A DNA stretch of 64,000 nucleotides, taken from assembly GCA_029959085.1 (NCBI GenBank), contig JARWIR010000023.1, positions 7,205,860 to 7,269,859 on the forward strand, written 5' to 3'. The position numbers and the translations under genes were made by a program. The stretch's first letter is position 1, and each line of letters starts with the position of its first letter. Shown piece by piece: positions 48,308-61,100 of the stretch. Source of the stretch: Nemophila menziesii (lineage: Eukaryota > Streptophyta > Magnoliopsida > Boraginales > Hydrophyllaceae). The notes below the pieces were generated by a model. The model was not told the origin of the DNA and did no database searches. It was given only the letters and a program-made list of their open reading frames with translations.

Positions 48308-49330
48308 TTAAAACTTCTGAGGAGTAAAGTGGAAGTCAAATGAAGTATAGTGCATCAGTGTTTGAATATTTTCAAAAATATGAGATATATGACGATTTTC
48401 AAACCTTGTACTTGTCTTGAGTTTGTTGATGAGGCTAGAACGATCATTCTTTAAAATATACTTGCGAGAAGGTTGAGAAGCTGTTTCAAGAATAGAAAAA
48501 CGAATACCAATAGCTTTAGCTTCTTCAGGAGAGTTTGCTTCAAAATTACAAGCTTTAACTTTCAAAATGTGGCCCTTTGAATCACTGAAAATGAACCCAA
48601 GATCAGCTTTATTAGTTAAGCTAAGAAAAAAAGTTTCAACAAAAATATAGTTAAGGTTAGAAGCATAGGACTCCCTCAATATATTAGATAATTCAGTATT
48701 TTCTTGATGAGATATTAAGTTAGTTTCAGAGTTGAAACTCAACTCATCATAAACTTTATATGTTTTACAAGCATTCATAATGGGACAAATGTTTTACATT
48801 CTGAGAGACATTTTTATTTCTAGATTTTCAGATAAACCAAAGAATCTAAATTGCCATCTCAACTAAGAGTCTTTCTGTATCAACTTTTAGGTAATTAGCA
48901 TCCATAAGATATTAGATCCAATTATCAATTCTAAGATTTAAATTACTAGAGAAAAGAAAACCTATCAAAGTTAAAAACCATGTAGCTCTAAAGTTTGAGC
49001 AGTAAAAAAAAGATGTTCAAGATTTTCAGTACAACATTGCAAACCTTGCAAATAATATTTAATGCATATTTTTTTACCAATATATTATTCTCGGTGGACA
49101 AAGCATTTGTCATGATCCTTTAGGTGAAATTTTAAGCTTTGGAGGGAGGTTAAGTTTTCAAATATTATCTCAAAAAGAACTATCAAACTTAAAAAAAGAT
49201 GAAAGATTCATGTGATTTTGATTTTTGTATTCAGTGACAGGTTTCTGGTATAATAATTTAGCAGTAAAATTGCCATTTATAAAATGTTTTCAAATAAGTA
49301 TATCTTGACCACCTTAATACTAATATTAAG
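48308..49330 (-). pseudogene. 3' fragment of an RNase-H-bearing LINE
   Basis: Reading the minus strand: DILI, TGA, KHFINGNFTAKLLYQ (49310-49240) is the region before the zinc finger in plant LINE ORF2; LNLPPKLKI follows (near 49135); then CCTENLEHLFF (near 49035-49005) is a zinc-finger remnant; then an open frame at 48778-48308 (156 codons) matches an RVT_3-type RNase H domain: DLGFIFSDSKGHIL, EEAKAIGIRFSILETA and KNDRSSLINKL. Catalytic Glu and a later Asp seem kept; the first Asp position reads ETFFLS and is probably lost. It is a different LINE lineage from the two RNase-H-less LINEs here. Confidence 0.75.
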
Positions 49331-50336
49331 GGTTAAGATTTTTTCTTTGTAATCATGCTGAAAAATGTCATTAACAAAATTAGTATTCTAAGTATTATCA
49401 TAAATTTTGTTGTCTACAGCCTTAACTAGATTGGTAATTACTCCCATTGATGAACAGAGAAATTCGTATATTTTGAATTAGATAAATAGACCAAGGACAT
49501 ATTAATTTGTATATAATATCTAATCAAAGTTATGTTTATATTAAGTTAAATTTGCATAGTATACCCTTTATGCACGTGTTATATCTTGAAAGACTGTAAT
49601 ATATTAATTATTTGGAAGAAGACTGGAGTAGCACTCCTTTTGTAGTCATTGTTTTATTGTTGCTATGAAATTTTATATATTTAAGAAAATGTCTGCTAAA
49701 TAATATATAAATGTGTCTGTTTTAATTTTTTTAAATGTCACTTGCACTTATACGAAGGATTTAAATCGTCTATATAGTTGTGACAAATTAATATTTAATG
49801 AAAAATATTACATAAAAAAATGACATGCTTGTGACAAGAACAACATATATGAACAATAAGTCATCCCCATATTGACATTTATATGAACTATTTTTTAATT
49901 AAGTTTTAGGGATGGTTTCAATCATCCCTGTATACCTTTATATCTGTACTGCATTATCCAATAATCTTGTTTAACATGGAAGAATTAAATTTATTTTATA
50001 TGAAATCATGTAAAGAGAAATGACCATGTCTGTGGAGTACTATCATACCTTGTAGCAAGTAGCATATAATTTTAAAAAGGCATTGTCTATGGATTTGTTC
50101 AAGATACTAAGGTCAATGCTCGTAGTTGTAGTAAATATAATTTTGATTCCTTGAGAGGGTATTGAAATTGACAAATCAAAATAATTTGAATAGGACTATT
50201 CAATATTCGAATAATAAGGTTTGAAGATCAAAGAGACCAAATAAATATACAAGATGAATCATAAAGAACAACAAACTTAGTCTTATATCATTTTGTTATT
50301 TTAAATAGTATTAATTATTAGTAATTTATCTATTAG
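49331..50336. other. Spacer upstream of the lipoxygenase pseudogene
   Basis: AT-rich, with no coding sequence I can support. The part next to 50337 would be the promoter region of the lipoxygenase; no specific regulatory site can be named with confidence. Confidence 0.5.
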
Positions 50337-50344
50337 TATAAATA
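50337..50344 (+). promoter_or_regulatory. Candidate TATA box of the lipoxygenase pseudogene
   Basis: TATAAATA lies about 120 bp upstream of the first usable ATG (50466), which would place transcription start near 50370 with a purine-rich 5' leader (AAGAAAGAGAGAAAAGAAAG). In such AT-rich DNA the match can be chance, but position and leader fit a class II plant promoter. Confidence 0.45.
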
Positions 50345-50465
50345 TGAACTCAATCGTTCTACCTTTAGCAAGTGAAAAGTGTAAAAACAAAATAAAATTT
50401 AAGAAAGAGAGAAAAGAAAGTTTTTTTTTCGTAAAGACGCAGGCCAGTTTAAATTAAAGAAAGTT

Positions 50466-53400
50466 ATGACGATTAAAGGTTCGGTTGTGTTGAAAAAGAA
50501 GAATGTTATGGACACAACTGATATGAATGCTTCATTTGTTGATCGTTTGTATGAGGCATACGGGAATGGTGTTCTTTACAACTTATCAGTGCTAATCATG
50601 CCGATCCAGGTACATAAAAAAAACTAGTTTAGTAATCGTTTAATTAAAAGGTGAAAAGATAACGTCAATCATATCATTATCATCCTGATGGAATCTTTAG
50701 ATATTATGTAATTTTAATTTTGTACGTAATGAATCAAGAGGGAGATTAGGGGAAGAAGCTTTCTTGAAGGAGTGGATTTCTACACTTGCATCGTTAAGAG
50801 CAGAAGATGTTAAGTTCAATGTAACATTCGAATAGGACGAGTCGTTTGGACTTCCAGGTGCTTTCATTTTCAAAAACCATCATCATAGTGAGTTTCACCT
50901 GAAGACACTCACCTTAGAAGATGTTCCTGGATATGGTCAACTCGATTTTGTCTGCAATTCATGGGTCTATCCTGCAAATGGAAATCATGAACGTGTTTTC
51001 TTCCTAAACAAGGTAAGTCTATCTTCATCAAAAGTATTGATTACCTCTAATGTTAAGGTGAGATTTTTTTTCATTTTTATTTAATAATAAACAAATCAAA
51101 GGCAGTACGTAGCTTGTAAGAAGCCAATGGGGGATCAAAGGATTTTTTCCTCAGTAGGGGCTTAGCAGGGGATAATCTACGATTTTCAGTCCGGTTAGGC
51201 TAAAATTCTACGAAAGAAATTCCCCCAAGGGCGGTAATATTTAGCCTGGAGCTAATTTCTTAGGGGTGGGGTGTAATTCTTTTTACTCAGATGTTCCCGA
51301 ATATTATTTTTTGGGGCAAATTCGCTATATCCAGGTTACAGGGTAGGCCTGAGACCATTTCGTTCATCCTCTATATCCACCCTTGTTTGTAAGTTAGAAG
51401 GTTCGAGCTAGGTTGACTTAAACATTGAGATTCGGTGCATCGTCGCAAAAAACACAATTTAGTAGTTAAAATTTATATAAATTCTACTCAATGGGGAATA
51501 AAAATTAAAAGTTAAACTTTAAACCGATAAATATATCTCCAGTGGGGGCTCAGAAATTTTTGTAGTTAGCAAAGCAGTGATGAGAGATTTATTCTGTTAT
51601 CAGACATACCTGCCAAACCAGACACCGGAAGCCTGTGTTTCGGTACAGAGAAGAAGAACTCATTGATCTTCGCGGAAAGGATGAGTCTCGCATGCTCCAG
51701 GTGTGGGATAGAGTGTATGACCATGCATTCTATAATGACTTGGGAGCTCCAGAGAGAGGTCCAGATTATGTCCGCCCAGTACTTGGGGGATCTAGGGACT
51801 ACCCATACCCTCGAAGAGGAAAGACGGGTCGTGCACCAAATGGAACAGGTTAGAATAATAATTCACAAATAAACTGTCCTTACTAATATTTAATGATTCA
51901 ATTTAACCGAGTATATATTGAAATATTTTATGCAGATCCTAATACAGAAAGTCGATTGCCACTTATAAATCTAAGCATTTATGTTCCACGGGATGAACAT
52001 TTCAGTCATATAAAGTATTCAGATTTTGTTGCCTATGCTGTTAAATCCTTAGGTCAGGTTTTGCGTCCAGAAGCTGCAGCATTATTTGAAAGAAATAACA
52101 ATGAGTTTGGTAGCTTCCAAGATGTTCTTGACCTTTTCGAAGGTGACAATCTTTTGCCTGATGTTATGATTGAATTCATGAAATTGATCACGTTTGAGTT
52201 TATCAAACCACTTTTTATTACTGATGGTGAGGCGCTGCTCAAATTCCTAATGCCAGAAGTCATTGCAGGTACTTGGACAAAACATTCAACAATTCTGTGA
52301 CTTTGTCCTCTCTTTATTGATGCAGGGTCGGATTTGGGGGTGCCCCACCCTGAGATGTAGGAAAGTTGCCACATTTCTTTTTAAGAATAATCCGATAGTA
52401 TATACACTATAAAACTTTTTGTCTTCTCCGAATTAAAAATTAGGCCTCCATGTATATTTGCCCTTTTAAGCATGGGCGGATCAAGTGGATACCTTGAGAT
52501 GCAATGCAAACTAACCTAATTATATCCATGTTAAGAAAGTTCAGTAAAGTAATATACTTAATCTACAGACTACAGACTACAAACTCTAAATTTATCCTTT
52601 ATAAAAATGAAATTTGAGAATTTTTTATCCTTCAATTAAGTAAATACAAATTAACCTCAAATTGTAGTTTAGCCACCATAAATGAAATTCCTGGATTCGT
52701 CCTACCTGAGTAAGTAAGTTCCAACACGCTCCATCCTTGCAAATTATGTGTCTTAACCATTAAGTAAAGAAACTATGGATGAAGACTAACAGTGTCAGAG
52801 ATAAGATCAGATAACAATCTTAAGATTTTGTAGATTTGGGACCCTTTTAAAGGACCTCACTCATAGATTACCCTTATTATTGTCAAACTATGAACCTCTA
52901 TTTGAATTTGCCACAGATAATAACACTGCATGGAGGACTGATGAAGAATTTGCACGAGGAATGTTGGCAGGAGTCAATCCTGTAGTCATCCGTCGCCTAG
53001 AGGTAAGATCATATATCTTTTTTACGTGTTCTGTTCAGTATAAATTGTAATATAAATATAAAATGATACATGTATTTAGAATATCATGAAAATAATAATG
53101 AATTAGCGTACATGTATGGATTTATATTTATATCACATTCCGGTGACACTACTCACTAACTGCCCACCTTCCAGAAATTTCCACGTGCTAGCAAGCTCGA
53201 TCCTAAGATATACGGAACTCAAACGAGTTCAATTACAAGGGAGCACATCAAGGATAACATGGATGGACAAACTGTAGAAGAAGTAATATTTCTTGTATAT
53301 GATTATATGATTTTAGATATTAGACATTATAACCACATATCAAATTTATGATTATGTATTGTTAATTGAATACAGGCACTAATGAATAACAAGCTGTTCA

Positions 53401-54588
53401 TTTTAGATCACCATGATTCTCTAATGCCATATCTTGAACCGATTAATACGACCACCACAAAGACTTATGCGACTCGAACGGTCCTCCTACTAAAGACAGA
53501 TGGGACATTAAAGCCCTTGGCAATTGAGTTAAGCTTAAATGGTGCTACTAGTTTAGTGTTCACTCCATCCGAACAGGGAATAAGAGGTTCTATGTGGCAA
53601 CTTGCTAAAGCTTATGCCCTAGCTCGCCATACTCTAATCAAGGCAGGAGGAATACTTGAATTGACCGTCTTTCCAGGGAAGTATGCCATGGAAATGTCGT
53701 CAGCTATATACAAGAATTGGGTATACTGAACAAGGGCTTCCAGCTGATCTGCTCAAGAGGTTTAATTCAAAAGATTTGAACTATGACATGTTTCGTAAAT
53801 TGCGTCTAATTAGTTTTTTTTATCACAGAAGAGTGGCGATCAAAGACTCGAGCGAGCCACATGGCGTGAAGCTTCTAATAGAGGATTATCCTTATGCTGT
53901 TGATGAGCTTGAGATATGGTCAGCGATAAAAGACTGGGTCAATGAATACTGTTCGTTCTACTACCAGGATGATAAAATGGTTCAAGATGATAAAGAGCTC
54001 AAGTCATGGTGGGAAGAGCTACGAGATGTCCGCCATGGTGATTTAAATCATGAACCGTGGTGGCCTAAAATGAATAAACGAGATGAACTTGTTCAAACAT
54101 GCACGATTATCATTTGGGTGGCTTCAGCTCTACGCGCAGCAGTGAATTTTGGTCAATATTCTTATGCGGGGAACCTCCCAAATCGTCCAACTGTAAGTCG
54201 CAGATTCATGCTTGTACCACATACTCCTGAGTATACCGAGCTCAAATCAAACCCCGATTTAGCCTTCTTGCAAACCATTACAGCTCAATTTCAAACCCTT
54301 CTTGGAGTTTCCTTGATAGAGATATTGTCACGACATACTTCAGATGAGATTTATCTAGGACAGAGAGACTATCCCAAGTGGACTTCAGATCCTCAACCAC
54401 TTGAGGCATTTGCAAATTTCAGCACAAAATTGATCGAAATCGAAAAGGGAATAATAAGGTGGAACAATGATGCGGGATTAAGAAATTGACATGGACCGGT
54501 GAATGTACCTTATAAATTACTCTACCCAAACACCTCAGATGACACAAAACAAGGTGGATTAGGGATTCCTAGTAGTGTTTCAATCTAA
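50466..54588 (+). pseudogene. Lipoxygenase pseudogene (9-LOX type, no transit peptide)
   Basis: Plant lipoxygenases add O2 to linoleic/linolenic acid using a non-heme iron. Exons by frame and splice sites: 50466-50609, about 50735-51012 (acceptor unclear), 51604-51848, 51936-52268, 52917-53002, 53175-53282, 53376-53759, 53829-54588. Segments such as [41 protein letters not shown]...[28 protein letters not shown] and [22 protein letters not shown] identify it. Lesions: Trp-to-stop TAG at 50833; frameshift near 51634; small in-frame loss near 53535; in-frame loss of about 55 codons at 53616-53620, between WQLAKAY and LAR, removing the two His iron ligands; frameshift near 53724; third ligand His-to-Arg at 54133 (LRAAVNFGQ, Asn kept); TGA at 54487 cutting the C-terminal Ile ligand (SVSI). 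It cannot be a working dioxygenase. The start codon is a best guess; N-terminal residues may be missing. Confidence 0.95.
53760..53828 (+). other. 69-bp intron 7 of the lipoxygenase pseudogene
   Basis: Begins GTTTAATTC and ends TTTTTTTTATCACAG, a good polypyrimidine-AG acceptor. Splicing joins CTCAAGAG to AAGAGTGGCG (LKR then RVAIKD), restoring the family sequence. At 69 bp (23 codons) it carries no stop in frame, so a naive translation reads straight through it and inserts a foreign stretch. Confidence 0.85.
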
Positions 54589-54650
54589 ACTATAAAGTAC
54601 TAAAACTCTTTTCATGCATGAGTTTATGTGTGTTATGCACGTTTTATTAT

Positions 54651-54656
54651 CAATAA
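54651..54656 (+). terminator. Candidate poly(A) signal of the lipoxygenase pseudogene
   Basis: AATAAA at about 54651 (in TTATCAATAAATCAATTG), about 65 bp after the ancestral stop (54586-54588), followed by a T-rich stretch. It is a plausible near-upstream element for plant 3'-end formation. Confidence 0.45.
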
Positions 54657-54659
54657 ATC

Positions 54660-55989
54660 AATTGTCATAGTTTCTCCTTGGTGTTATCGTTTATAGTCGA
54701 TGATATGGTGGTAGGGTGGTCAAACTGTTCACCTTGGCTTGTCGGGATTTGTGTTAGTCGAGACAACTTGGTGTTGCTGTTACCGATAATACTCTTGATG
54801 TCAGATAATGAGAGCAGTTTGGTCTTGTTTAGACTGTCTTGTGTGCTCGACTTGTTTTACTTAGCTTGTCCCTTTTCTTGTTGTAACACTAGTTGTAACT
54901 CCGTTCCAGATGTTACTCTTGTTCGTAGTATTAGGAAGAATTATTACTATTTTCATCACCAGTTGCTTGTGATCAAGTAGTTATTATTTGAATGAGAGGA
55001 TTTAAAAAAACGGGTGGAGTTATATGATTATGACCACATAAACTTCTTGTAATTTTGGATTTTTTTTTTCACAAGACGTGTGGATCTTCATATTTGAGAA
55101 GGAAATACAACATAGCTTTGGATATCAAGAGTTAAGTCTGATGCATAAGTGATTCGGTTCTTCGCAATCTTACTCCCTGTTGATCAGAATGTCTTATGAG
55201 TTTTATCTTTTTCTGGATGCTTGTGTGTGGAGTATTTCAATGTTTAATTGTTGCTATTTACATGTCATTTTCAAAGACAGCGAATTCATCTTTTGTGATC
55301 TGGTAAAAAAGTTGCAATCAACTTAACAATTATAGATACAGTAATTGTGTGAGGTCTATAACTCTTTATAAAAATCTTAATCGTACCAAGATTTATATGA
55401 TGTAAGACCAGAAATGTGAAATTTGTGGATTTTTTTCACAAGACATTGGTGAACAGTTTAGGGTCGATTCCTACTAAGGTATTTTTTAATGGCCTCGAAA
55501 AAGTTTAATGCTTCTTATTGTTGTTAATAAGATGGGCGTTGCAAATGAACCTTTTTATTTACTTTGTTCTTTTGAATTCTTCTGGACAACAAATTTCTAC
55601 TACTAGTTTTAGTGGTAGGATGGATGATATTTACCACCAGTGATATGGATTTTATCGACTTTTTATGTCAAAATAATGTTCCTTATATTTATTATTGGAT
55701 CTCTAGCCGTGCAGCTACCTATGTAGCCATTTCTTATTTATTATTTAGTTTAGAAGACGGGTTTTCGACCGGTTATATGATATTTGTATCCTCTCGTTTT
55801 TTTCTCCCTTTTTGTTGTAATCCTCCACCCATTTTCTATCTCTTTTGTAATAATTTTATACTATTATTTTATAATATTTATTTTTGACAAAAATAAAATA
55901 TAAGTGAAAATAATTGTTTTGTTTTTTACTAGAATTACAGTAATGTGCTAGATACATGCTACTAAACATAGAATCAATAATTGCTTTAG
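54660..55989. other. Spacer, no supported gene
   Basis: Plus-strand ORFs at 54678-54980 and 55612-55887 are Cys/Leu/Phe-rich and without family motifs. The end of the second (TATTATTTTATAATATTTATTT then TTGACAAAAATAAAA near 55862-55900) resembles the 3' end of a plant LINE, so 55580-55910 might be a LINE tail, but no coding part confirms it. Confidence 0.45.
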
Positions 55990-56325
55990 TGTTTGTTTAT
56001 AATTGTTTCTTAAAATAATCATTCAAAGTGATTTTAGATCTCTAAAAATATTTTAAACCTTTTAAACCACTTTTAGGAAAAACATTAGGAACCCATTTTG
56101 GATTAATTATTTTAGAGGTAAAAGCGCTTTTCAATTAAAATTGAAATGTTTGAAAAAAATATTAAAAAATATTTTGACATCTAAAATTACTTTAAGCGAT
56201 TATTTAATAATCACATATCTAGTGTTTTTCCTGAAAATGAATTTATGGAGCTAAAACTGATTATTTGTGTCCAAAATAATTTCAAGTAATTATCTTGAAA
56301 AGCAATCTCAAACGGGCTCTAGATA
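55990..56325. mobile_element. Possible MITE with imperfect inverted ends
   Basis: The left end reads TAGTGTTTGTTTATAATTGT followed by TTCTTAAAATAA; the right end, reverse-complemented, reads TAGAGCCCGTTTGAGATTGC followed by TTTTCAAGATAA, an imperfect match. The interior repeats AAGTGATTTTAGAT and AAAATATTTT in both orientations. The phrase GAGCCCGTTTGAGATTGCTT is of the kind found at ends of widespread plant MITEs. Target duplications were not resolved. Confidence 0.45.
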
Positions 56326-56519
56326 TGTGATTATTGAAAAATCACTTAAAGTGATTTCAGATTTCAAAATATTTTGGGTCAATACCATCATAAATTAATA
56401 ATAAACCAACTTCCCATTTAGACCAAACAATAATTTAGATGAAAAGATTACAATAATACTCTTATTGTAGTTGTTGTCTTTGATCAAATATCTAGTCTAA
56501 TTTAAATCAAACATTATCA

Positions 56520-57240
56520 TAGATGTGAAAATCCACCTACTACTAATTCTAAAAAATCAAAAAAAAAATTGCATTTTAGATGAGACAAAATAATATTTAC
56601 GTTTATGATTTTTTTTATTTTTTTATTTCTTTTTGAATTTTTTTTTGAATTTTTAAATAGGAATTTGTCCCATCTCTAATTTTAAGATTTTGATGAATTT
56701 GTCTTATCTCCATTCTAATACTGAGATGAGATGTGTCTCGTCTTTATTGTATAACTCCCATCTCTATTGTAAAACTAATTAAAGGTATAATGTGGTTGGA
56801 GATGATGATGTGCTGTTTCGCAAGGTAAAAAGTCTTGACCAGGTGGGATTATGTATGTATGTCGAGGGATTGATTGGATTGTTTCGTCCAATTTTACTAT
56901 TCCTACTCCGGTTTTGTTTGCAGAGCCTTCGAAACAAAATTTGAGATGGGATTTGTCACATATGTGGTTTGTCCCATCTCTATTTTCAACTTGAGATTAG
57001 ATTTGTTCGTTCACCGAAGTCTCAAGTTTGAAGTGCTTCATTCATATTCTAAAGTATTTCGAAACGACTTACATTGTCTAGAACAATAAGAGATTAATTA
57101 TTTTAATTTATTGTAGATATGAATTATGATTTGTGAACTTTATTGTCGTTTCATGACATACCAGTCATTGTTGACCACCGCCTGCTACTATTACAATTCT
57201 AAAAAAAAAACAGGAACACAAAAAGTTCATGTGTGAAAAA
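56520..57240. repeat. Decayed repetitive segment with GAGATGGGACAAA motifs
   Basis: TTTGTCCCATCTC or near-copies occur at 56664, 56698 and 56968, and the inverse GATGGGATTTGTC at 56945. The stretch at 56540-56625 (ATTCTAAAAAATC ... TATTTACGTTTATGATTTTT) resembles one arm of the palindromic element at 47111. No gene is supported; an ORF at 56874-57089 covers part of it without recognisable motifs. Confidence 0.4.
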
Positions 57241-57927
57241 CCACTCATATAAGACAAAAACTTCATTTAAACTAACTATAATACTCCTGTGAGATGAGAT
57301 TCCTTGACTTGAGACATTTGAAGAGGTCTAAAAATACCAAGTACCCAATTAAGATACAACTGATATGTCTAGGACTCGCCATGAGGTAAATAAGAACATT
57401 AATGGCACACGACTCTTTATCATGAATGTTCCCTTACTCTTGGTCACCATTCCAAGTAACACTACCATATTTTAAAAAAATGTCCAACTAAACAAACAAT
57501 ATTTCTAGTTAACAACATTTCTTCAACTCAATAAACTATTACAACTTTACCTACTCCAATGATTTTTCAATTATCTATCCTCATAACTCTTAGCGATTAT
57601 CTATCATCTCAATCTTTATCTAAGCCACCATTTTCAGCGGAATTTGTCATAGAGAGACTCCAATTAAATTCAACTTTGTATGCATATACATCATATGAAT
57701 GTGATTAATTTGACAAAAAACGCACATGCATATATACAATGCATATATACAATGTAAAGTACTTTATGTGTTAAATCAAACAAATTTTATAACAACTACG
57801 CATAATCACTTCATTTCCATCTATCTTTTCCTTAGTCTCAACTATTTATTCCTCACCCTTTTCATTTTCATTTTCATTTTCTTTGTTAGAGTTTAACACA
57901 CTAGACTTCATAGAAGCACAATTTTCA
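57241..57927. other. Spacer, no supported gene
   Basis: AT-rich, with a short TTTTCATTTTCATTTTC run near 57860-57881. I see no gene or element here. Confidence 0.5.
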
Positions 57928-57944
57928 TCATCTATAGATATTCT
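57928..57944. repeat. LINE target-site duplication, left copy
   Basis: TCATCTATAGATATTCT, identical to 63257-63273. It directly abuts the A-tail (T-run on the plus strand) of the minus-strand LINE. Confidence 0.95.
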
Positions 57945-58139
57945 TTTTTTCATTAATAAATCAAACTTTTATTAAAATGAGCTCAACTTCAAATATCTTT
58001 ACAACTTTCACCTACTACTATAACACGGCCCAAATCCACCATTACAAAATAAGCCTATTAAAATTTAATTAAGAATAAAGAAAGCAAATCTAGAATATTA
58101 GGCCCAATTAGCTAACTGGACTCTTTTTTGAATAACAGA

Positions 58140-61100
58140 AGCCGCTTCTTTACTTTTGTAATTTCTTTTACCCACTTTCACATGGACAAGACTGAAAATC
58201 TTCTTCCATATTTGTTCTTCACTTAGGCAATTACCTCCATGCTCTCTTTAATTTCTTTCCCACCATACACAATATATATAAGTTGTAATAAATGTCTCCA
58301 TAATATCAACAACTTCTACACTCAGAATCTGACTAATAATATTGATCAACTCCTCCAAATCTGCAGGACTAGCCTTTATATTACACAGCTCAAGCAAATT
58401 TAACAGAATACGCTTTATGAAAGAACAACTTGTAAATAAATTATTAACTTCCTCTATACTAGCATTACAGAAGCAGCATAGAGGATCAACTTGCAATCCC
58501 CAACTGAGTATCCTGGCTTTGGTAGATAATCTGTCTTGAAAACATGACCAAGCAACAACAGCACATCTAGGTATACAAGACTTTGTCCATACTAGTTTCT
58601 ACGAATTACCTCAATCTTCTCATCTTCAATTTTTCCAAGGGTTTTCTTGAAGGAGAGACCCCTTTTAGAGCTCTCCTTCCATAGAGTAATGTCATCACCA
58701 TTAGAAAGTTTAATATTACAGATATGAGGGAGTAATTTGTCCACAACATGAGGCAATATCCATCTATTACCCCTATAGAATGAGAAAATAGTTTTATTAC
58801 AGTTAATGTCATCTCTGCTAAAATCAATTCCTAAGAATTCTTGTGCACTTTTTCCTCCTAGCCATCTATCCTAAATTAAGAAGGTATTCTTACCATTCCT
58901 TATATCATGAGTAATAAAATTATAAGCAAGGTACCTGATCTTCAAGATTTGCTTCCATATCCATGAGTGGGCTTGTTTATATTCAAGCTCCAGATACACC
59001 TGCCTTTAATGATGTTATGATGAACTCACAAACTCCACAGATTATGCTTTTGTGAGTACATTCTCCAGAAAGTTGTTAGAAGACAGACTTTATTTATATC
59101 TTCAATACTCGGAATTCCAAGCCCTCCATGCATTTTACTAGAACATATATTATTCCAGGATACCTTGGCACCATGAGCACCTTCCAAATTGCCTTTCCAA
59201 AGGAAACTGTCCATTTTTTGATTAAGCTTATATATAACTTGTTTTGGCAATAGGAAAACCTTAACAAAATTTTGCTTGATCAGAACACACTTAATGAGCT
59301 CAGCTCTTCCAGCATATGACAGTAACTTTGATGACAATTGATTGATATAGCTACAGATGCTCTCTACTAATTTTTTACCATCTGAAGCTGATAATTTCTT
59401 TGATTTTAGTGGAACACCGAGATATCTAATATGCAAAGTGCTTATTTTAATATTAAGTACAATTTAATACTCTGCATAAGATGAGAACTAGTACCACCAA
59501 AGTAGAGCTCACTTTTGTTCTAATTAATCTTGGGCCCAGAGATTCTTGAGAATAGATCAAGTGCCTCCTCTATAACTTTGGCTGATTTAACTTCAGCTTT
59601 GAAAAATATTAGTACATCATCTGCAAAAATAATGTGCTTAAGCTTGAGCTCTCGACACTTGTGATGATAACTAAATTGTCTTTTGTGCACCATATGCTTG
59701 AAGAGCCCTGTAAACACCTCCATACATATTGCAAATTAATAGGGGAGATAGGGTATCCCTGTCTGAGTCCCCTCTTACCCTTAAAATAACCTCCCACTTC
59801 ACCATTTATACAGATAGAATAGGAAGGACATCACACACATATTTTTACCCAACTAATGAACTTGTTAGGAAACTTGAAAGCATGTAAAATATTAATGAGA
59901 AATCTCCGTTAACACTATCGTATGCCTTCTGCAGATCAAGGTTTATTGTACACTTAGGCTCAGAATTGTTTTTCTCGTAACCCAAAACAATGTCTTGAGC
60001 CACTAGTATGTTGTCACTAATATACCTTCCTCCAATATAAGCGGCTTGATTAATAGAATTAATAGACCCAAGTACTCTTTTCAATCTATTTGAGATAAGC
60101 CTAGAGATAGCCTTACATGTAGTGTTAACACGATAAATAGGTCTATATTTCTTTAGACTGGTGGCATTTTTTTCTTTGGGAATGAGAACTAGGTTTGTAG
60201 CATTAATTTGAGACAAAATTTTACCTAATTCAAGACACTGCCTTATAGACTTTGTGAAATCTTAACCAATCACATTCCATGAGGCTTTATAGAAGCAAGA
60301 GTTAAGTCCATTAGGACCTTGGACTCTTTTAATCATTGATAGAGAATAAGGCTTCTTTTATCTCATTTTCTATAAAGGGAGCAATAAGCTCATTAGCCTG
60401 ATTATCATTTAGTTCATCACCAATAATGCGCTTGAGAATAGGGATAGAGCATATTTTCTCATTGTTATCTTCAGTACCTAATAAATCTTTATAAAAGTTA
60501 ATAAACTCCTCTTTAATAAGTGTAAGATCAGAGACTGTTTCACCATTATATTTAGTAATGATAGATATATTGTTTTTGGCTATCCTTCCCTTAATAACCT
60601 TATAAAGATAGAGAGAGCCCTAGTCCATGTTAGTTGTGAAAGCTATCTTCGCCTTCTGTTTCAATATATTGTACTGGACAAGCATAGCCTCCTCAAGATT
60701 TTTCTCAAGAATTTTCTCTTCACTTAATGTCTGAGGGTCAAACATGCCTTCCATTATAGATTTTTGTACCATAGTGAGTGAATTTTTAATAGCTTCAATA
60801 TTGTCAGAGTTTCTTTTAAAATATTAATTGTTGAACTTCTATAAAGCTACTTTTGCAGCTTTTTCTTTCATACAGAGCTGGAACACATAATTGCCCTGTA
60901 CCTTATCCTTCCATACCTGTTGTATAGTTTCAATGTATTTAGGATAAGAAGCCCATATATTGAAGATCTTAAAATAAGTGGGACCATGTGCTTTTTGGCT
61001 ACCCATATTCACCAACAAAGGACAATGATTAGATATTGATGGTGGCATAACAGTAACATTTGAATTAATACTGTCAAGCCATTTATAATTTATAAAACTC

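Noticed and set aside
52054..52374. Minus-strand 106-codon ORF
   Set aside because: It lies antisense to lipoxygenase exon 4 and has no motif of its own.
50466..54588. Functional lipoxygenase
   Set aside because: Two nonsense codons, two frameshifts and loss of nearly all iron ligands rule out catalysis.
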